DNA of 64,000 nucleotides, taken from positions 1 through 64,000 of the forward strand of contig JAJFFS010000007.1 of NCBI GenBank assembly GCA_021776515.1, read 5' to 3'. This document shows positions 44,599-55,118 of this stretch, piece after piece. Position numbers and translations under genes: made by a program. The stretch's first letter is position 1; each line of letters opens with the position of its first letter. The DNA is from Robiginitomaculum sp. Lineage in GTDB: Bacteria > Pseudomonadota > Alphaproteobacteria > Caulobacterales > Maricaulaceae. The notes beneath the pieces were generated by a model that was not told the origin of the DNA, searched no databases, and worked only from the letters and a program-made list of their open reading frames with translations.

Positions 44599-45270
44599 CT
44601 AGTCAGAGGTTTTAAGGCGCAATGCTATTAATGTTGAAAGGGCAAACAGTACGGCGTGGGCGGTGTTCATGGCCGTGGGCACAGTATAGGTGCCAAGGGC
44701 AGGCTGCCAGGCAAAGAAGGCAAAGATGGAGATGAGCAGCCCCAGCGGCGAAAAAATAGCCATAAGGCGTGGGTAATAAGTACGGCCACGGGCAATTTGT
44801 ACAACCCAGATAATAGATACCGCCACCATCACCACGCGCAGCACATTGACCAGAGGCTCGTTCAGCCCCGCCATGATGTGCAATAATTCAGGCTGTGCTG
44901 TACCGTCTCCTATGGCAGCAGCGGTGACGCCAAGAAAGGCCCGTTGGCCAATCCATACGGCACCTACCATAAAGCCGTATCCGCCCAGTACGGTAACAAT
45001 GCGCGATGCCATTATGCCTGCAGGTTTCAGCATTTGTCCTAAATGCCAATACCCAATGAGGTATAACGGCGCGGCCAAAACCGCCAGATAATGGCCTTGT
45101 GTCAGACGGGAAAGTGGTATTTTAGCCAGCCAGGCATATTCTGGATCGGCATAATCACAATTTGCCGAGAATTGTAGCAAAAACTCACCAGTGCCGACCA
45201 GCAACGCCGCCACCAGTCCGACCACCCCTGATAAAACCAGCATTTTTTTATCAGGGTACGTGTTCATCAA
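44599..45270 (-). CDS. Unrecognised multi-helix membrane protein
   Basis: This 223-residue protein has about six or seven hydrophobic segments and begins MMNTYPDKKMLVLSGVVGL. Conserved-looking polar spots are GTGEFLLQF, GHYLAVLAAPLYLIGYWHL and VWIGQRAFLG. I cannot assign a family. It is the last of three genes joined by four-base overlaps (the FG-GAP/ASPIC protein, a small membrane protein, this one), so it should act with them. Confidence 0.8.
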   Translation of the reverse strand: MMNTYPDKKMLVLSGVVGLVAALLVGTGEFLLQFSANCDYADPEYAWLAKIPLSRLTQGHYLAVLAAPLYLIGYWHLGQMLKPAGIMASRIVTVLGGYGFMVGAVWIGQRAFLGVTAAAIGDGTAQPELLHIMAGLNEPLVNVLRVVMVAVSIIWVVQIARGRTYYPRLMAIFSPLGLLISIFAFFAWQPALGTYTVPTAMNTAHAVLFALSTLIALRLKTSD

Positions 45271-45674
45271 CGTAATCCTAATACGCGGTTGATCCAGTGC
45301 ACTATGACGCCCCAGATAAACCCATAAGCAAACATGCCGATGGGCATCATGATAAAGGCCATGTTGCCGTGTAGATTATAAAGTTTACCGGGGGCGCCAG
45401 TATTGACCCCCAGCGTTGTCAGCAAAAGACCCAGTGTTATGCCTGCAAGCCAGTAGGTAAGCGCATTGCCCTTGCCTGGTAGACGAGAGGCAAAGCGCAA
45501 CAGGGCAATGTTCCAAAGCCCCAGAATTGATGGTAAAACCCAAAGCAGAAACTGTGGTGAAAATCCTTGTCCGGGCCTCAATAGTATGGATGTGCCAAGC
45601 ACAAAATAAGGCGTTAACAATACGGGAAAGGAAGAGCCGGAAATAAAGGCAAGCAGGGTTTTGTTAGCGCTCAT
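45267..45674 (-). CDS. Unrecognised four-helix membrane protein
   Basis: This 135-residue protein has about four hydrophobic helices and short loops; HGNMAFIMMPIGMFAYGFIWG is distinctive. It overlaps by four bases with the genes on both sides, which supports tight co-expression. No family is recognised. Confidence 0.78.
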   Translation of the reverse strand: MSANKTLLAFISGSSFPVLLTPYFVLGTSILLRPGQGFSPQFLLWVLPSILGLWNIALLRFASRLPGKGNALTYWLAGITLGLLLTTLGVNTGAPGKLYNLHGNMAFIMMPIGMFAYGFIWGVIVHWINRVLGLR

Positions 45675-47293
45675 GGTGTGCCTCCAATGCTCAGCGTACT
45701 ATTAATGCCCGGTGCATCGATCAGCAGGTCACGCCCATCCTGAAAGCGTATGCGCACGCTGGTTATGGTATTCACCGTGCCCAGCCCAAAGATAAGTTCG
45801 CGGGTTTGATCAGACCCCAAACCTTGGCCGGGAATACGTTGTTTGGTGAGGGTGCGGCCATCGGCAAGGTTGACCTGGACAATGGCATTCACAGAGCCAA
45901 CATTGTTGGGCAGGCGTACTTTTATCCAATTATGCGTGCCGCCTTTGCTAAGGTATGCCCGTGCCGGGCCAGCAAGGTTTGCCCAGATCAGATCGGGCCA
46001 ACCATCAGCATTCACGTCGCTTATCAAAGGGGTGATGCCATAATGGTTGTTTTTGGCGTGCGCACGTTTTTCTACGGGATGAAATTTGCCATCCGCATAT
46101 TGCAATAGTAATTTACCCGGATAGCTTGTGGTTAAAAACTCTGGAAATCGTGCATAATTTTGTGCAGCGAGAAGGTCTTCACGTCCATCAAGATTCATAT
46201 CGGCAAAGACGACACCCCAGCCAAAACCATAGCGCGCTGTATTGGTTTTTCGGGCCGTATCGGTAAAGCGTAAATTACCATCATTGTGAAACAGCATGTA
46301 ATCGGGGTTAAATGCCTGATCTTTGGTCAGATCACCTCGCACCAAGGGCTCTGGCATTGTGTGACCAACATTGGAAAAGTACAGATCGATTAGACCGTCA
46401 TTATCGTAATCACCAGCAGCTACGCCCATGGGATAGGAAAAAACCGATGGATTATTGATAGGTGTGAATTTCCCGGTCCCATCGCCGGCGTACATTTCCA
46501 CATGGCCAGTGTCCTGAGCGATCACCAGATCGCTATCCAGGTCATTATCCAAATCTACAAAGACGGCGCTAAAGGTATTATGCTGGCGATAAAGCCCGGC
46601 CTCACGGGTTGCATCTCGCCAGGTGTTGTCTCCATTATTGATGAAGAGTGCTGAATAGCCGCCATAAGGTTTATTAAACACGGTGGTGCCTTCAACCAGA
46701 TTGTTGCGGATGTAACCGGAAGCATAAAAATCTGTCCAGCCGTCACCGTTTACGTCACCCAGCGCGATGGAAAGAGGTACAGTGTTGCTCTCAGGCATGG
46801 TCCCCAGAAAACGTGTTTCGTATTTTTCAGCCCCACTCTCATATAGCCATATACCGCTTTCGCGGGTGACAAAAACATCCGGCAGGCGATCACCATTTAT
46901 ATCAATGCTGGCCGCACCCATTGTGGCATCATCAATCGCTTTGGCAGGAAAAATACTGTCTATGATGTTTTCAAAAACACCATTTTGAAATTTAAAAAGC
47001 CCATCCTGCTGGTGCTTCCCGCCACCCAGAAATATTTCATCACGGCCATCGTTATTTATATCAATTGCAGCAGCTGCCATAAACGGTAAGGAGTTTTTTA
47101 GATCGACTTCATTGCTGAAGGGTATTTCTATTCTTGAAAATCTAAGGGAAGTTTTACCCTGACTTTGCCATTCCTGTTGCCATAAATGCAGACCGAATAT
47201 CGGTAGAAATAAAACAACAATAACCCAGCCAACAAAGACAGCTGCCGCTGTAACGGCACAAATATGTATAGTTAATTGTATGTGTTTGTGCAT
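45671..47293 (-). CDS. Membrane-anchored FG-GAP/VCBS repeat protein with C-terminal ASPIC/UnbV domain
   Basis: This 540-residue protein has an N-terminal membrane anchor (about 7-30) and at least six integrin-like FG-GAP/VCBS repeats, each with a calcium-loop pattern D-x-[ND]-x-D-G: DINNDGRDE, DINGDRLPD, DVNGDGWTD, DYDNDGLID, DMNLDGRED and DVNADGWPD. The C-terminus is an ASPIC/UnbV domain (LADGRTLTKQRIPG...LIFGLG). A beta-propeller fold outside the cell membrane is expected. Such CRTAC1-like proteins are of unknown function. ATG 47293 is chosen because GGGGA lies 5 bases upstream. Confidence 0.9.
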   Translation of the reverse strand: MHKHIQLTIHICAVTAAAVFVGWVIVVLFLPIFGLHLWQQEWQSQGKTSLRFSRIEIPFSNEVDLKNSLPFMAAAAIDINNDGRDEIFLGGGKHQQDGLFKFQNGVFENIIDSIFPAKAIDDATMGAASIDINGDRLPDVFVTRESGIWLYESGAEKYETRFLGTMPESNTVPLSIALGDVNGDGWTDFYASGYIRNNLVEGTTVFNKPYGGYSALFINNGDNTWRDATREAGLYRQHNTFSAVFVDLDNDLDSDLVIAQDTGHVEMYAGDGTGKFTPINNPSVFSYPMGVAAGDYDNDGLIDLYFSNVGHTMPEPLVRGDLTKDQAFNPDYMLFHNDGNLRFTDTARKTNTARYGFGWGVVFADMNLDGREDLLAAQNYARFPEFLTTSYPGKLLLQYADGKFHPVEKRAHAKNNHYGITPLISDVNADGWPDLIWANLAGPARAYLSKGGTHNWIKVRLPNNVGSVNAIVQVNLADGRTLTKQRIPGQGLGSDQTRELIFGLGTVNTITSVRIRFQDGRDLLIDAPGINSTLSIGGTP

Positions 47294-47476
47294 GTGGTCC
47301 CCAAGGTAAGCCAAGGTTTATAAAGTTTGTGTAGGCGGGGGCAAGTCATTAAGTTTTCACAGTTTCGTGCTTATATCACTTAACTAACCTGCACTTCAGA
47401 TATTTATGTTAACTAAATATGTAGGAATACACTTATAGATTGAAATTGTGGTAATTAGAGGTCTGTAAGCAATACA

Positions 47477-49621
47477 ATGGTTTTTGCCAAACAAGCAAGC
47501 GATGCCAATGCTGACCTGGAGCATGTCACACACCATGCCAGTGACATTCATTCTGTAATTGCGATTACAGATGCGAATGGCATTATCACTTATGTAAACC
47601 GTAACTTTTTACGCCTTTCAGGATATAATTGGGACGAATTAGTAGGCAAGACACATTCTGTTGTGAATTCTGGTATGCACCCACCGGAGTTTTTTGACAA
47701 AATGTGGCAACGTATTGCAACCGGGAAGGCATGGCGTGGTAATGTACAAAACCGCACAAAAAATGGTGATCTTTACTGGGTCGATACCACCATCTGCCCC
47801 ATGTTTGATGATGACGCTCGTATATGCGGGTATACTTCAGTGCGAACAGATGTAACGGCACTGGTCAAGGGTAAAGAGCGCCGCAAGCAAGAGGCTGAAA
47901 GCGCAACCTGCCTGAAAGCACTACATGAAATTGATTGCGGGGAAATAAGTGTCGCTGGTGTTTTGGATAATGCTCTTGATATATTGCTTTCCGTTTCTTG
48001 GCTGAACCTTAGTGGTAGTGGGGGAGTTTATTTAAATGACTTCTTTACGAATGAATTGCGTTTGGTGGCATCAAAAAATATGGATGAGTTGGAGACAGAG
48101 TGCTCCAAAATTTCATATGGACATTGTTTATGTGGCAGTGCCCCACAAACAGAAGAACTGCAATATACCAACGATGATGATGAGCTTTCTGTAAAAACAA
48201 GCGAAAGCAAGCGGCCTTATGGGCATTATAACGTATTGCTGAAACATGAAAATGATATGCTTGGTGTGCTGGTGATTTATCTCGGCCAAAGAGAAAAGCT
48301 GAACCAGCGACAAGAAACATTTTTAAAAACCTTTTGCACAACACTGGCGCTCATCATAAGCCTCAAACAGGAGCAACAGCGGCTAAAAACTGAGGTGCAG
48401 CGTTCCAAAGATCTTGCGAGGCAAGCACAAAAAGCAAGCGAACAAGCTATGCAAGCCGCCGAAGCAAAAGCGAATTTTCTGGCTACAATGAGCCATGAAA
48501 TTCGCACTCCCATGAACTCGGTTTTGGGCATGCTCTATTTAATGGAAGAAAGCGACCTGAGTGAAGAACAACGCGAATTTGCAGCCATAGGCAGAAGTTC
48601 TGCAGACAGTCTTATGCGTATTATTGATGATATTCTGGACTTTAGTAAATACGAGCAAGGCTCTTTCACTCTGGAAGAGGTTGAATTTGATTTTAGTGAA
48701 TTTATTAAAGAATGCCTGGAGCCATTTAAGGCACCAGCACAAAGCAAAGGGGTGGAACTATCTTTACAAATTAATGAAAACCTGCCCTCAGAAATTATTG
48801 GTGATCCGGCCCGTTATCGCCAGCTTATAACCAATTTGATTTCCAACGCCTTGAAATTTACCAGTGAGGGGCGAATTCTGGTCAAGGTTGACTTGGTTAA
48901 GGAAAATGACAAGCAGCAGTTGCTGATAGTTGTGGCCGATAGTGGGACAGGAATTGAACCCAAGGCACTGGAACATATTTTTGAACGTTTCAGTCAGGCA
49001 GATACATCCATTACCCGTAAATATGGGGGTACTGGTCTTGGGCTGGCCATTTGTAAAACTCTGGTTGAGGCGATGGATGGTGAAATTGGTGTTGATACAA
49101 TTATGGGCGAGGGCAGCAGTTTTTGGATGAAATTGCCCTTTATCGCTGCTGAGAATGAGCAGGGGAAAAGCCCCGTGAATAAAGCCAGCCCCGATGAAAA
49201 GGTATTTATAATGCCATTAAATATACTGGTGGCAGAAGATAACATGAATAACCAGTTTTTGATTCGTAAAATGCTGGAGGCAAATTCGCATCATGTAACC
49301 TGCGTGGATGATGGTCTTCAGGCTGTTGAATTAGCGGCAACAATGGAATTTGATGTTATCCTGATGGATTTGCAAATGCCGGTTCTGGATGGTTTGGGGG
49401 CTGCTCAGGAAATTCGTAAACTGCATCAACCCTATGGCAGTATCCCCATCTATGCGGTGTCAGCCAATGCACTTGGCAAGCACCATGCACAAAGTAAGGC
49501 GGCAGGTATGGATGGGCATATTAATAAACCTATCCATCCCGCCGAACTTTTCAAAGTACTGGAAAAAATTTCATTAGATAAAGATGCGGATGCTGCCTTA
49601 CCCATGGCGAAGGCGGGCTAG
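47477..49621 (+). CDS. Hybrid sensor histidine kinase (PAS-GAF-HisKA-HATPase-REC)
   Basis: This 714-residue cytoplasmic protein has a PAS domain (about 15-130; [17 protein letters not shown] is the usual ligand-side motif) and a GAF domain (about 145-300, with a YGHCLCGSA motif). A coiled coil (about 300-330) leads to the phospho-accepting His340 in [11 protein letters not shown], with an ATPase domain carrying [15 protein letters not shown] and GGTGLGLAI, and a receiver domain with Asp631 in [12 protein letters not shown]. No output domain follows, so a separate phosphotransfer protein or regulator must exist elsewhere. Divergent from the FG-GAP operon. Confidence 0.95.
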   Translation: MVFAKQASDANADLEHVTHHASDIHSVIAITDANGIITYVNRNFLRLSGYNWDELVGKTHSVVNSGMHPPEFFDKMWQRIATGKAWRGNVQNRTKNGDLYWVDTTICPMFDDDARICGYTSVRTDVTALVKGKERRKQEAESATCLKALHEIDCGEISVAGVLDNALDILLSVSWLNLSGSGGVYLNDFFTNELRLVASKNMDELETECSKISYGHCLCGSAPQTEELQYTNDDDELSVKTSESKRPYGHYNVLLKHENDMLGVLVIYLGQREKLNQRQETFLKTFCTTLALIISLKQEQQRLKTEVQRSKDLARQAQKASEQAMQAAEAKANFLATMSHEIRTPMNSVLGMLYLMEESDLSEEQREFAAIGRSSADSLMRIIDDILDFSKYEQGSFTLEEVEFDFSEFIKECLEPFKAPAQSKGVELSLQINENLPSEIIGDPARYRQLITNLISNALKFTSEGRILVKVDLVKENDKQQLLIVVADSGTGIEPKALEHIFERFSQADTSITRKYGGTGLGLAICKTLVEAMDGEIGVDTIMGEGSSFWMKLPFIAAENEQGKSPVNKASPDEKVFIMPLNILVAEDNMNNQFLIRKMLEANSHHVTCVDDGLQAVELAATMEFDVILMDLQMPVLDGLGAAQEIRKLHQPYGSIPIYAVSANALGKHHAQSKAAGMDGHINKPIHPAELFKVLEKISLDKDADAALPMAKAG

Positions 49622-49630
49622 ACGCAGGCC

Positions 49631-51385
49631 TCATTCCTCCCGCATTTTATCACGTAAGCTGCGGAATTCATTACCATCATACCAGTTAGGCCAGACGCCA
49701 TCATGGCTCATCGCCTCACCAACCTCATAAAGGATGCTGGCATCTTCGGCGATACCCGAAAGGTTCCAGTCATTTGAATATTCATCTGCCGGTTTATGAT
49801 AGCGATCGGCTGTATAGCTCTCGGCAAACGCCTCACCCGCAGGGGTTCCGCCATCACGAAGGTTACTGCCCCCTGCACCATAGATCATCGGCACGCCCTT
49901 TTTTGCCAGGCTGATATGGTCCGAGCGATAGAAATGCCCGGCTTCCGGGGTTTGATCCGGGACCAGATGCTTGCCGTACCGCGCGGCCTTTTCTTTTAAA
50001 ATGTCTTCCATTTGCGATGCGCCAAAGCCGACAACCTCAATATCTTTTGTCCGGCCCATGGGCAAAATCGCATCAATGTTGATGCCGCCGACAATATTTT
50101 TGAGCGGCACAAACGGATCTTCGGCGAAATATGCCGAGCCAAGAAGGCCAGATTCTTCGGCTGTAACAGCCAGAAACAAAATTGAGCGATCTGGCGGTGT
50201 TTCCTGATGCACAAAGGCATCGGCAATGCCTAAAATAGCGGCGACGCCGGTGGCGTTATCTACCGCACCATTATAAATTCCGTCTTCGCCTTCGGGAACA
50301 TCCCTTTTTCCCAAATGATCCCAGTGCCCCATGTAAAGCACATACTCATCGGGCGTTTTTGCGCCGGGCAGAACTCCGGCCACATTACGTGAAACCAGAT
50401 TTTTGATGTTTGTTTTTACTACTCCGGAAGCCTGTAAATTATGCAAGGGAACTGGCGTAAAGCCTTTTTCGGCGGCACTGGATTTTAGTGCCTCATAATC
50501 CTTACCTGAAGCAGCAAAGAGTTTTTGTGCGGCATCATGACTAATCCAACCTTCCAGCTTGGTGCGGTTGGCACCACCATCGGGGCGCTCCAGATCATAT
50601 TGTGCACCGGCCCAAGAACCGGAAACCACTTCCCAGGGGTAACTGGCCGGGGCGGTTTCATGAACAATAATGGCAGCAGCGGCACCCTGACGGCCGGCTT
50701 CTTCAAATTTGTAGGTCCAGCGCCCGTAATAGGTCATGGCCTTGCCATTAAACAGCTCGGCATCATGGGTGGCAAAACCCGGATCATTAATCAGCATCAC
50801 TACCGTTTTGCCCGTTACATCTATGCCGGCATAATCGTCCCAGCCATACTCCGGGGCAATGACGCCATAACCAACAAATACAACATCACTGGCATCAAAG
50901 CTCAAGTTTTCATCAATCCGTTTGGTCCAGAAAATTTTATCGGTGCCCATGGGTATGGAAAGCTCATCGCCGCCAGCGGTCATCTCAAAACTTGAATTGG
51001 CTTCATCCAGTGTGGCTTCAACCAAGGGTACTTTCTCAAAATATGAGCCATCCACCGCGCCTTGCAGGCCAATGCGGGACATTTCATCAGCAATCCACTG
51101 ACCAGCAGCAATACCGCCCGGTGTGGTGGGGGCGCGGCCTTCGTATTTGTCGTCCGCAAGCTCGGCAATGCGGCGCCCTAATGCGTTTTCTGCAATCACA
51201 ATGGTGGGGCTGCTGGCTTCGCCAATAATCCCTGTGGGTGTTTCGCCATGCGGCAGAGGGGTTGGGTCGGGTGCAGACGTTTTGGGAGCTTCAACCTTTG
51301 TTGTTTCAGCTTGTGGTGAGCAGGCGACAAGCGTCAGAATACTGGTGCCGGTGAGTAATGCCTTGAAAATATGTGTCGGTTTCAT
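49631..51385 (-). CDS. M28-family zinc peptidase lipoprotein with PA insertion
   Basis: This 584-residue exported peptidase has lipobox LVAC (Cys22). A PA (protease-associated) insertion spans about 130-300. The M28 catalytic domain has the di-zinc ligands MGHWDHLGK, GAVDNATGVAAIL, the catalytic glutamate in VTAEESGLLGS, INIDAILP and a late RSDHISLAKKG. It acts as an aminopeptidase on peptides in the periplasm or at the cell surface. It is divergent from another M28 peptidase at 51525. Confidence 0.92.
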   Translation of the reverse strand: MKPTHIFKALLTGTSILTLVACSPQAETTKVEAPKTSAPDPTPLPHGETPTGIIGEASSPTIVIAENALGRRIAELADDKYEGRAPTTPGGIAAGQWIADEMSRIGLQGAVDGSYFEKVPLVEATLDEANSSFEMTAGGDELSIPMGTDKIFWTKRIDENLSFDASDVVFVGYGVIAPEYGWDDYAGIDVTGKTVVMLINDPGFATHDAELFNGKAMTYYGRWTYKFEEAGRQGAAAAIIVHETAPASYPWEVVSGSWAGAQYDLERPDGGANRTKLEGWISHDAAQKLFAASGKDYEALKSSAAEKGFTPVPLHNLQASGVVKTNIKNLVSRNVAGVLPGAKTPDEYVLYMGHWDHLGKRDVPEGEDGIYNGAVDNATGVAAILGIADAFVHQETPPDRSILFLAVTAEESGLLGSAYFAEDPFVPLKNIVGGINIDAILPMGRTKDIEVVGFGASQMEDILKEKAARYGKHLVPDQTPEAGHFYRSDHISLAKKGVPMIYGAGGSNLRDGGTPAGEAFAESYTADRYHKPADEYSNDWNLSGIAEDASILYEVGEAMSHDGVWPNWYDGNEFRSLRDKMREE

Positions 51386-51524
51386 GGTGTTTCCCTAAAC
51401 GGTTCTTGTTAAATGATTGATGGCCTTATGCGCCTTTGTGGCCTTCGTATGCACTTTGGTCAAGAAGGGCTGGCGCAAAGGTATTCGGCATCATAGTCTG
51501 TATCCAAATGAGGAGACAGTCATC

Positions 51525-52928
51525 ATGAACCGCATCAAAGCTATACTGACCGCCGGTGTATTTCTGGCAAGCATTTCAAGTGCAGGATTTGCGCAAGACA
51601 GCGCGGCAGAGGCCAAAGTTTTAATCGAGAAAGCACAGGCCAGTACGCTTGGCTGGGAATTGGTGGAAAGCTTGACCACAGAGATCGGCCCCCGGCTTGC
51701 TGGCTCGGATGCTGAGGCCAGAGCGCGTGCCTGGGCGGTGCGCAAGTTAACAGGGCTAGGCTTTGCCAATGTACATATTGAACCTTTCGAGATGGACGGC
51801 TGGCAACGCGGCGGTATTGCTTTGCATGTTGGTGATCCATACCCGCAACGTCTGGTCGCAACGGCATTGGGTGGTTCTATTGGCACACCGGTAGGTGGCA
51901 TTTCCGCCCCTGTGGTGCGCTTTGCAACTTTGCAGGATTTACGAGATGCGCCGATTGGCTCGTTAAAAGGAAAATTTGCATTTGTCGATGGCATTATGAC
52001 TCGCACTCAGCGTGGTTCCGGTTATGGCACGGCGGTGCAAAAACGGGGTGCCGGGGCCAGTGTTGCAGCAGAACGAGGTGCATTGGCAATTTTGATCCGC
52101 TCGGCGGGAACTGATTATCATCGTAATGCCCACACCGGGGGGGTGCGCTATGATGAGGCACAGCCGCGTATCCCGGCGGCGGCACTTTCCAATAATGATG
52201 CTGATCAACTTGGCCGCCTTCTTGCGCTTAATGCCGATGTACCACTGACCCTTTCCATGAGTTCCAAACGCATTGGCACAGTCACATCGGGCAATGTCAT
52301 TGCGGATATAACGGGTAGTGAATACCCGGACGAGATCGTGCTGTTGGGTGCACATCTGGACAGCTGGGATGAAGGTACCGGCGCAATTGATGACGGCACG
52401 GGTGTTGCCATTGTCACAGCGGCGGCCAAGCTTGTTTCGATGCACGCAAAGCCAAAGCGCACCATCCGTGTGGTGTTGTTTGGTGCGGAGGAGCTGGGCC
52501 TTATTGGTGCCCGTGCTTATCTGAAAGACAATGCTGAGGATATGGACAAGATCATCATGGTCTCCGAATCTGATTTTGGCTCCGGGCGCATCTGGCGCAT
52601 GGATACTGGCATCGCCAAGGCCGATGAACCCAAGGCCGACGCCATTTTACAAGTGTTGCGTCCGCTTGGAGTTTTGCCAGGGGGGCGAACCGCATCTGGT
52701 GGATCAGATGTTTCGGTGCTTTCGGGCGCGGGCGCACCCGCAATTTCGCTAGGGCAAAACGGGTGGGATTATTTTGATTTGCACCATACGCCAGATGATA
52801 CACTGGACAAGATTGACCCCGACGATCTGGCCCAGAATATTGCCGTTTATGCAGCGTTTGCGTTAATGGTCGCCAATGCCGAGGGTGGTTTCCATGCGCC
52901 TGAAAAAGAAAAAGCTGATGGCGAATAA
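51525..52928 (+). CDS. M28-family peptidase (carboxypeptidase Q-like), secreted
   Basis: This 467-residue peptidase has a signal peptide ending SAGFAQ (about 24), a PA-type insertion and the zinc site LLGAHLDSWDEGTGAIDDGTG, LFGAEELGLIGARAY, SESDFGSGRIWRMD and the late DLHHTPDDT. The order resembles plasma glutamate carboxypeptidase (carboxypeptidase Q), with the last histidine pair in FDLHHT. ATG 51525 follows AGGAGA; the frame is open earlier without a plausible signal. Paired divergently with the PA-containing M28 peptidase. Confidence 0.9.
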   Translation: MNRIKAILTAGVFLASISSAGFAQDSAAEAKVLIEKAQASTLGWELVESLTTEIGPRLAGSDAEARARAWAVRKLTGLGFANVHIEPFEMDGWQRGGIALHVGDPYPQRLVATALGGSIGTPVGGISAPVVRFATLQDLRDAPIGSLKGKFAFVDGIMTRTQRGSGYGTAVQKRGAGASVAAERGALAILIRSAGTDYHRNAHTGGVRYDEAQPRIPAAALSNNDADQLGRLLALNADVPLTLSMSSKRIGTVTSGNVIADITGSEYPDEIVLLGAHLDSWDEGTGAIDDGTGVAIVTAAAKLVSMHAKPKRTIRVVLFGAEELGLIGARAYLKDNAEDMDKIIMVSESDFGSGRIWRMDTGIAKADEPKADAILQVLRPLGVLPGGRTASGGSDVSVLSGAGAPAISLGQNGWDYFDLHHTPDDTLDKIDPDDLAQNIAVYAAFALMVANAEGGFHAPEKEKADGE

Positions 52929-52947
52929 ATAATAAAAGGAGCACACG

Positions 52948-53739
52948 ATGTCTGATCTGAACACCATCATTCTTGATGCCAGCCCCGGTGGGCTTGCCAC
53001 TGTGATGATTAACCGCCCGGACAAACATAACGCTTTTAACGGGCATGTGGTGGAACAACTTGCCGATGCGTTCGAGACTGTACGCACGTCAAATTGCCGG
53101 GCGATGTTATTGCGTGGTGCGGGGAAAAGTTTTTCCGCTGGTGGTGATCTGAAATGGATGCGCGCAGCCGGGCATTATACCAAGTCCGAGAATGCGGCGG
53201 ATGCGCTGGGCCTGGCCCACATGCTTAAAAAGCTGGCCGAGTTACCATTGCTGACCATTGCCAGCGTGCAGGGGGCGTGTATGGGCGGTGGCTGCGGCCT
53301 TGTTGCCGCCTGTGATGTAGCTGTTGCCCATAGCGATGCGAAATTTCGTTTCTCCGAGGTTCGGTTGGGTCTCACACCAGCAACCATTTCGCCCTATGTC
53401 ATTCGGGCCATCGGCGCACGCTGGGCCAATGCGCTGTTTGCAACGGGTGAGGGTTTTAACGGCACGTATGCAGAAAAAATGGGCCTGGTGCATTACACTG
53501 TGGACGATGAAAAAGGCATGGATGAAATGCTGGAATATCTGGTGAAACTTGCCTTTCACACGGCGCCAGGTGCTGTGGCCGAGAGCAAAAAGCTGGTGGC
53601 TGATGTTGCCGGACGTGAAATCAATGAAGACCTCATTCACATGACCGCCAAACGCATTGCTGAACGGCGCGCCTCTGATGAGGGCAAAGAGGGCCTCACC
53701 TCTTTTCTGGAAAAACGCAAACCAAACTGGGTAGAATAA
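52948..53739 (+). CDS. Crotonase, methylglutaconyl-CoA hydratase-like (LiuC type)
   Basis: This 263-residue enoyl-CoA hydratase-family protein has FSAGGDLKWM and QGACMGGGCGLVAACD for the oxyanion holes. RFSEVRLGLTPATISPYVI has the glutamate of hydratases, and the LTPATISPYV string is typical of methylglutaconyl-CoA hydratase (leucine degradation, step after methylcrotonyl-CoA carboxylase). It lies 19 bases after the peptidase gene and four bases before the oxidoreductase. With the carboxylase beta subunit at 6079 it would form successive steps, but the genes are 45 kb apart. Confidence 0.85.
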   Translation: MSDLNTIILDASPGGLATVMINRPDKHNAFNGHVVEQLADAFETVRTSNCRAMLLRGAGKSFSAGGDLKWMRAAGHYTKSENAADALGLAHMLKKLAELPLLTIASVQGACMGGGCGLVAACDVAVAHSDAKFRFSEVRLGLTPATISPYVIRAIGARWANALFATGEGFNGTYAEKMGLVHYTVDDEKGMDEMLEYLVKLAFHTAPGAVAESKKLVADVAGREINEDLIHMTAKRIAERRASDEGKEGLTSFLEKRKPNWVE

Positions 53740-53743
53740 AACC

Positions 53744-55033
53744 ATGGAAGCTATTGCTGAACAACTCACCCTGCCCAGTGGTGCCGTTCTTAGAAACCGT
53801 TTGTGTAAGGCCGCCATGACCGAAGGTTTGGCCAATAAACATAACCACGCCACCCGGGGACATGAGAGGCTTTACCGACGCTGGGGGAAGGGCGGTATAG
53901 GCCTCATGCTCACGGGGAATGTGCAGGTGGACCGCCGTTATCTGGAGCGTCCCGGCAATGTGGTGATTGAAGGGGAGCAAAGCGCCAAGCAACTGGTGGC
54001 ATTATCGCGTTGGTCAGCGGCAGCCAGGGAAAACGGCGCGGCGATATGGATGCAAATCAGCCATGCCGGGCGGCAAACCCCGGCCTATGTTGCCGCCGAG
54101 CCGGTTGGCCCCTCGGAAGTTCAGGTGGAATTGCCGGGCGGTATGTTTGGTGCACCACGGGCGCTTGGCACGGATGAGATTGCTGACATCATTAGCCGTT
54201 TTGCCCACACGGCAAGCATTGCCAAACAAACCGGCTTTGACGGGGTGCAAATTCATGCGGCGCACGGGTATTTGCTTTCGGAGTTTCTCAACCCGCTGAC
54301 CAATAAACGTGAGGACGAATGGGGTGGTTCGCTGGAAAACCGGGCGCGTCTGTTGCGTGCCTGTGTTGCCGCCACTCGTAAGGCTGTGGGTTCTGATTTC
54401 CCCATTAGCGTGAAACTCAATTCATCAGATTTTCAAAAGGGCGGTTTTGAGTTTGATGATAGCAAACAGGTAGCGGCTTGGTTGTACGAAGACGGTGTGG
54501 ACCTTCTGGAGATTTCAGGCGGTAATTACGAACAACCAATGATGATGGGGGTCGAGGGGAAGGAGCCTGCCTTTGAAGACGGAAAACGCGAGAGTACTCG
54601 CGCCCGCGAGGGGTATTTTCTGGATTTTGCCCGGCAAATGACGGAGGCAGAGACGCCGCCGTTAATGGTCACTGGTGGTTTTCGTACTCTTGATGCCATG
54701 AATGCGGCGATTGTCGACGATGGTGTTGCCATGATCGGGCTGGGCCGCCCTCTTTGTGTGGATACTGATGCACCGACAAAATTGCTAGGCGGCCAGAGTG
54801 AACCGCTAACAAGTTGGGAAAAAGTACTGCGTGTCGGCCCTGGCTGGTTTGGGCCAGGCAGCTCCAGCATCACCATGCGTATGTTGAACGGCTTTGGCAT
54901 ACAAGGGTGGTTCTGTTTGCAATTGCTGCGCATGGGCGCTGGCAAGGCACCCAATACACGTCTTGGGGTGTTGCGGGCTTTTCTCTCCTACCAATCCGGG
55001 GAAAAGAAAAAAGCGAAACGCATGGCCCGGTAA
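53744..55033 (+). CDS. NADH:flavin oxidoreductase (Old Yellow Enzyme family)
   Basis: A 429-residue TIM-barrel FMN enzyme. It has LMLTGNVQVDRR, the substrate-site WMQISHAGRQTP, GVQIHAAHGYLLSEFLNPLTN with the FMN-binding segment DEWGGSLENRARLL, and a late GGFRTLDAM. It lacks the Fe-S domain of dienoyl-CoA reductases. It may reduce an enone in the same pathway as the hydratase upstream, with which it is almost contiguous (four bases between). Confidence 0.9.
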   Translation: MEAIAEQLTLPSGAVLRNRLCKAAMTEGLANKHNHATRGHERLYRRWGKGGIGLMLTGNVQVDRRYLERPGNVVIEGEQSAKQLVALSRWSAAARENGAAIWMQISHAGRQTPAYVAAEPVGPSEVQVELPGGMFGAPRALGTDEIADIISRFAHTASIAKQTGFDGVQIHAAHGYLLSEFLNPLTNKREDEWGGSLENRARLLRACVAATRKAVGSDFPISVKLNSSDFQKGGFEFDDSKQVAAWLYEDGVDLLEISGGNYEQPMMMGVEGKEPAFEDGKRESTRAREGYFLDFARQMTEAETPPLMVTGGFRTLDAMNAAIVDDGVAMIGLGRPLCVDTDAPTKLLGGQSEPLTSWEKVLRVGPGWFGPGSSSITMRMLNGFGIQGWFCLQLLRMGAGKAPNTRLGVLRAFLSYQSGEKKKAKRMAR

Positions 55034-55118
55034 AGCGCACAAAAAAGTGATGATCTTGCCCTTGGCGCGCGCATATGTAACGCCATATATGCGGTAGATG
55101 ACTTTATGGAGCGTACCT

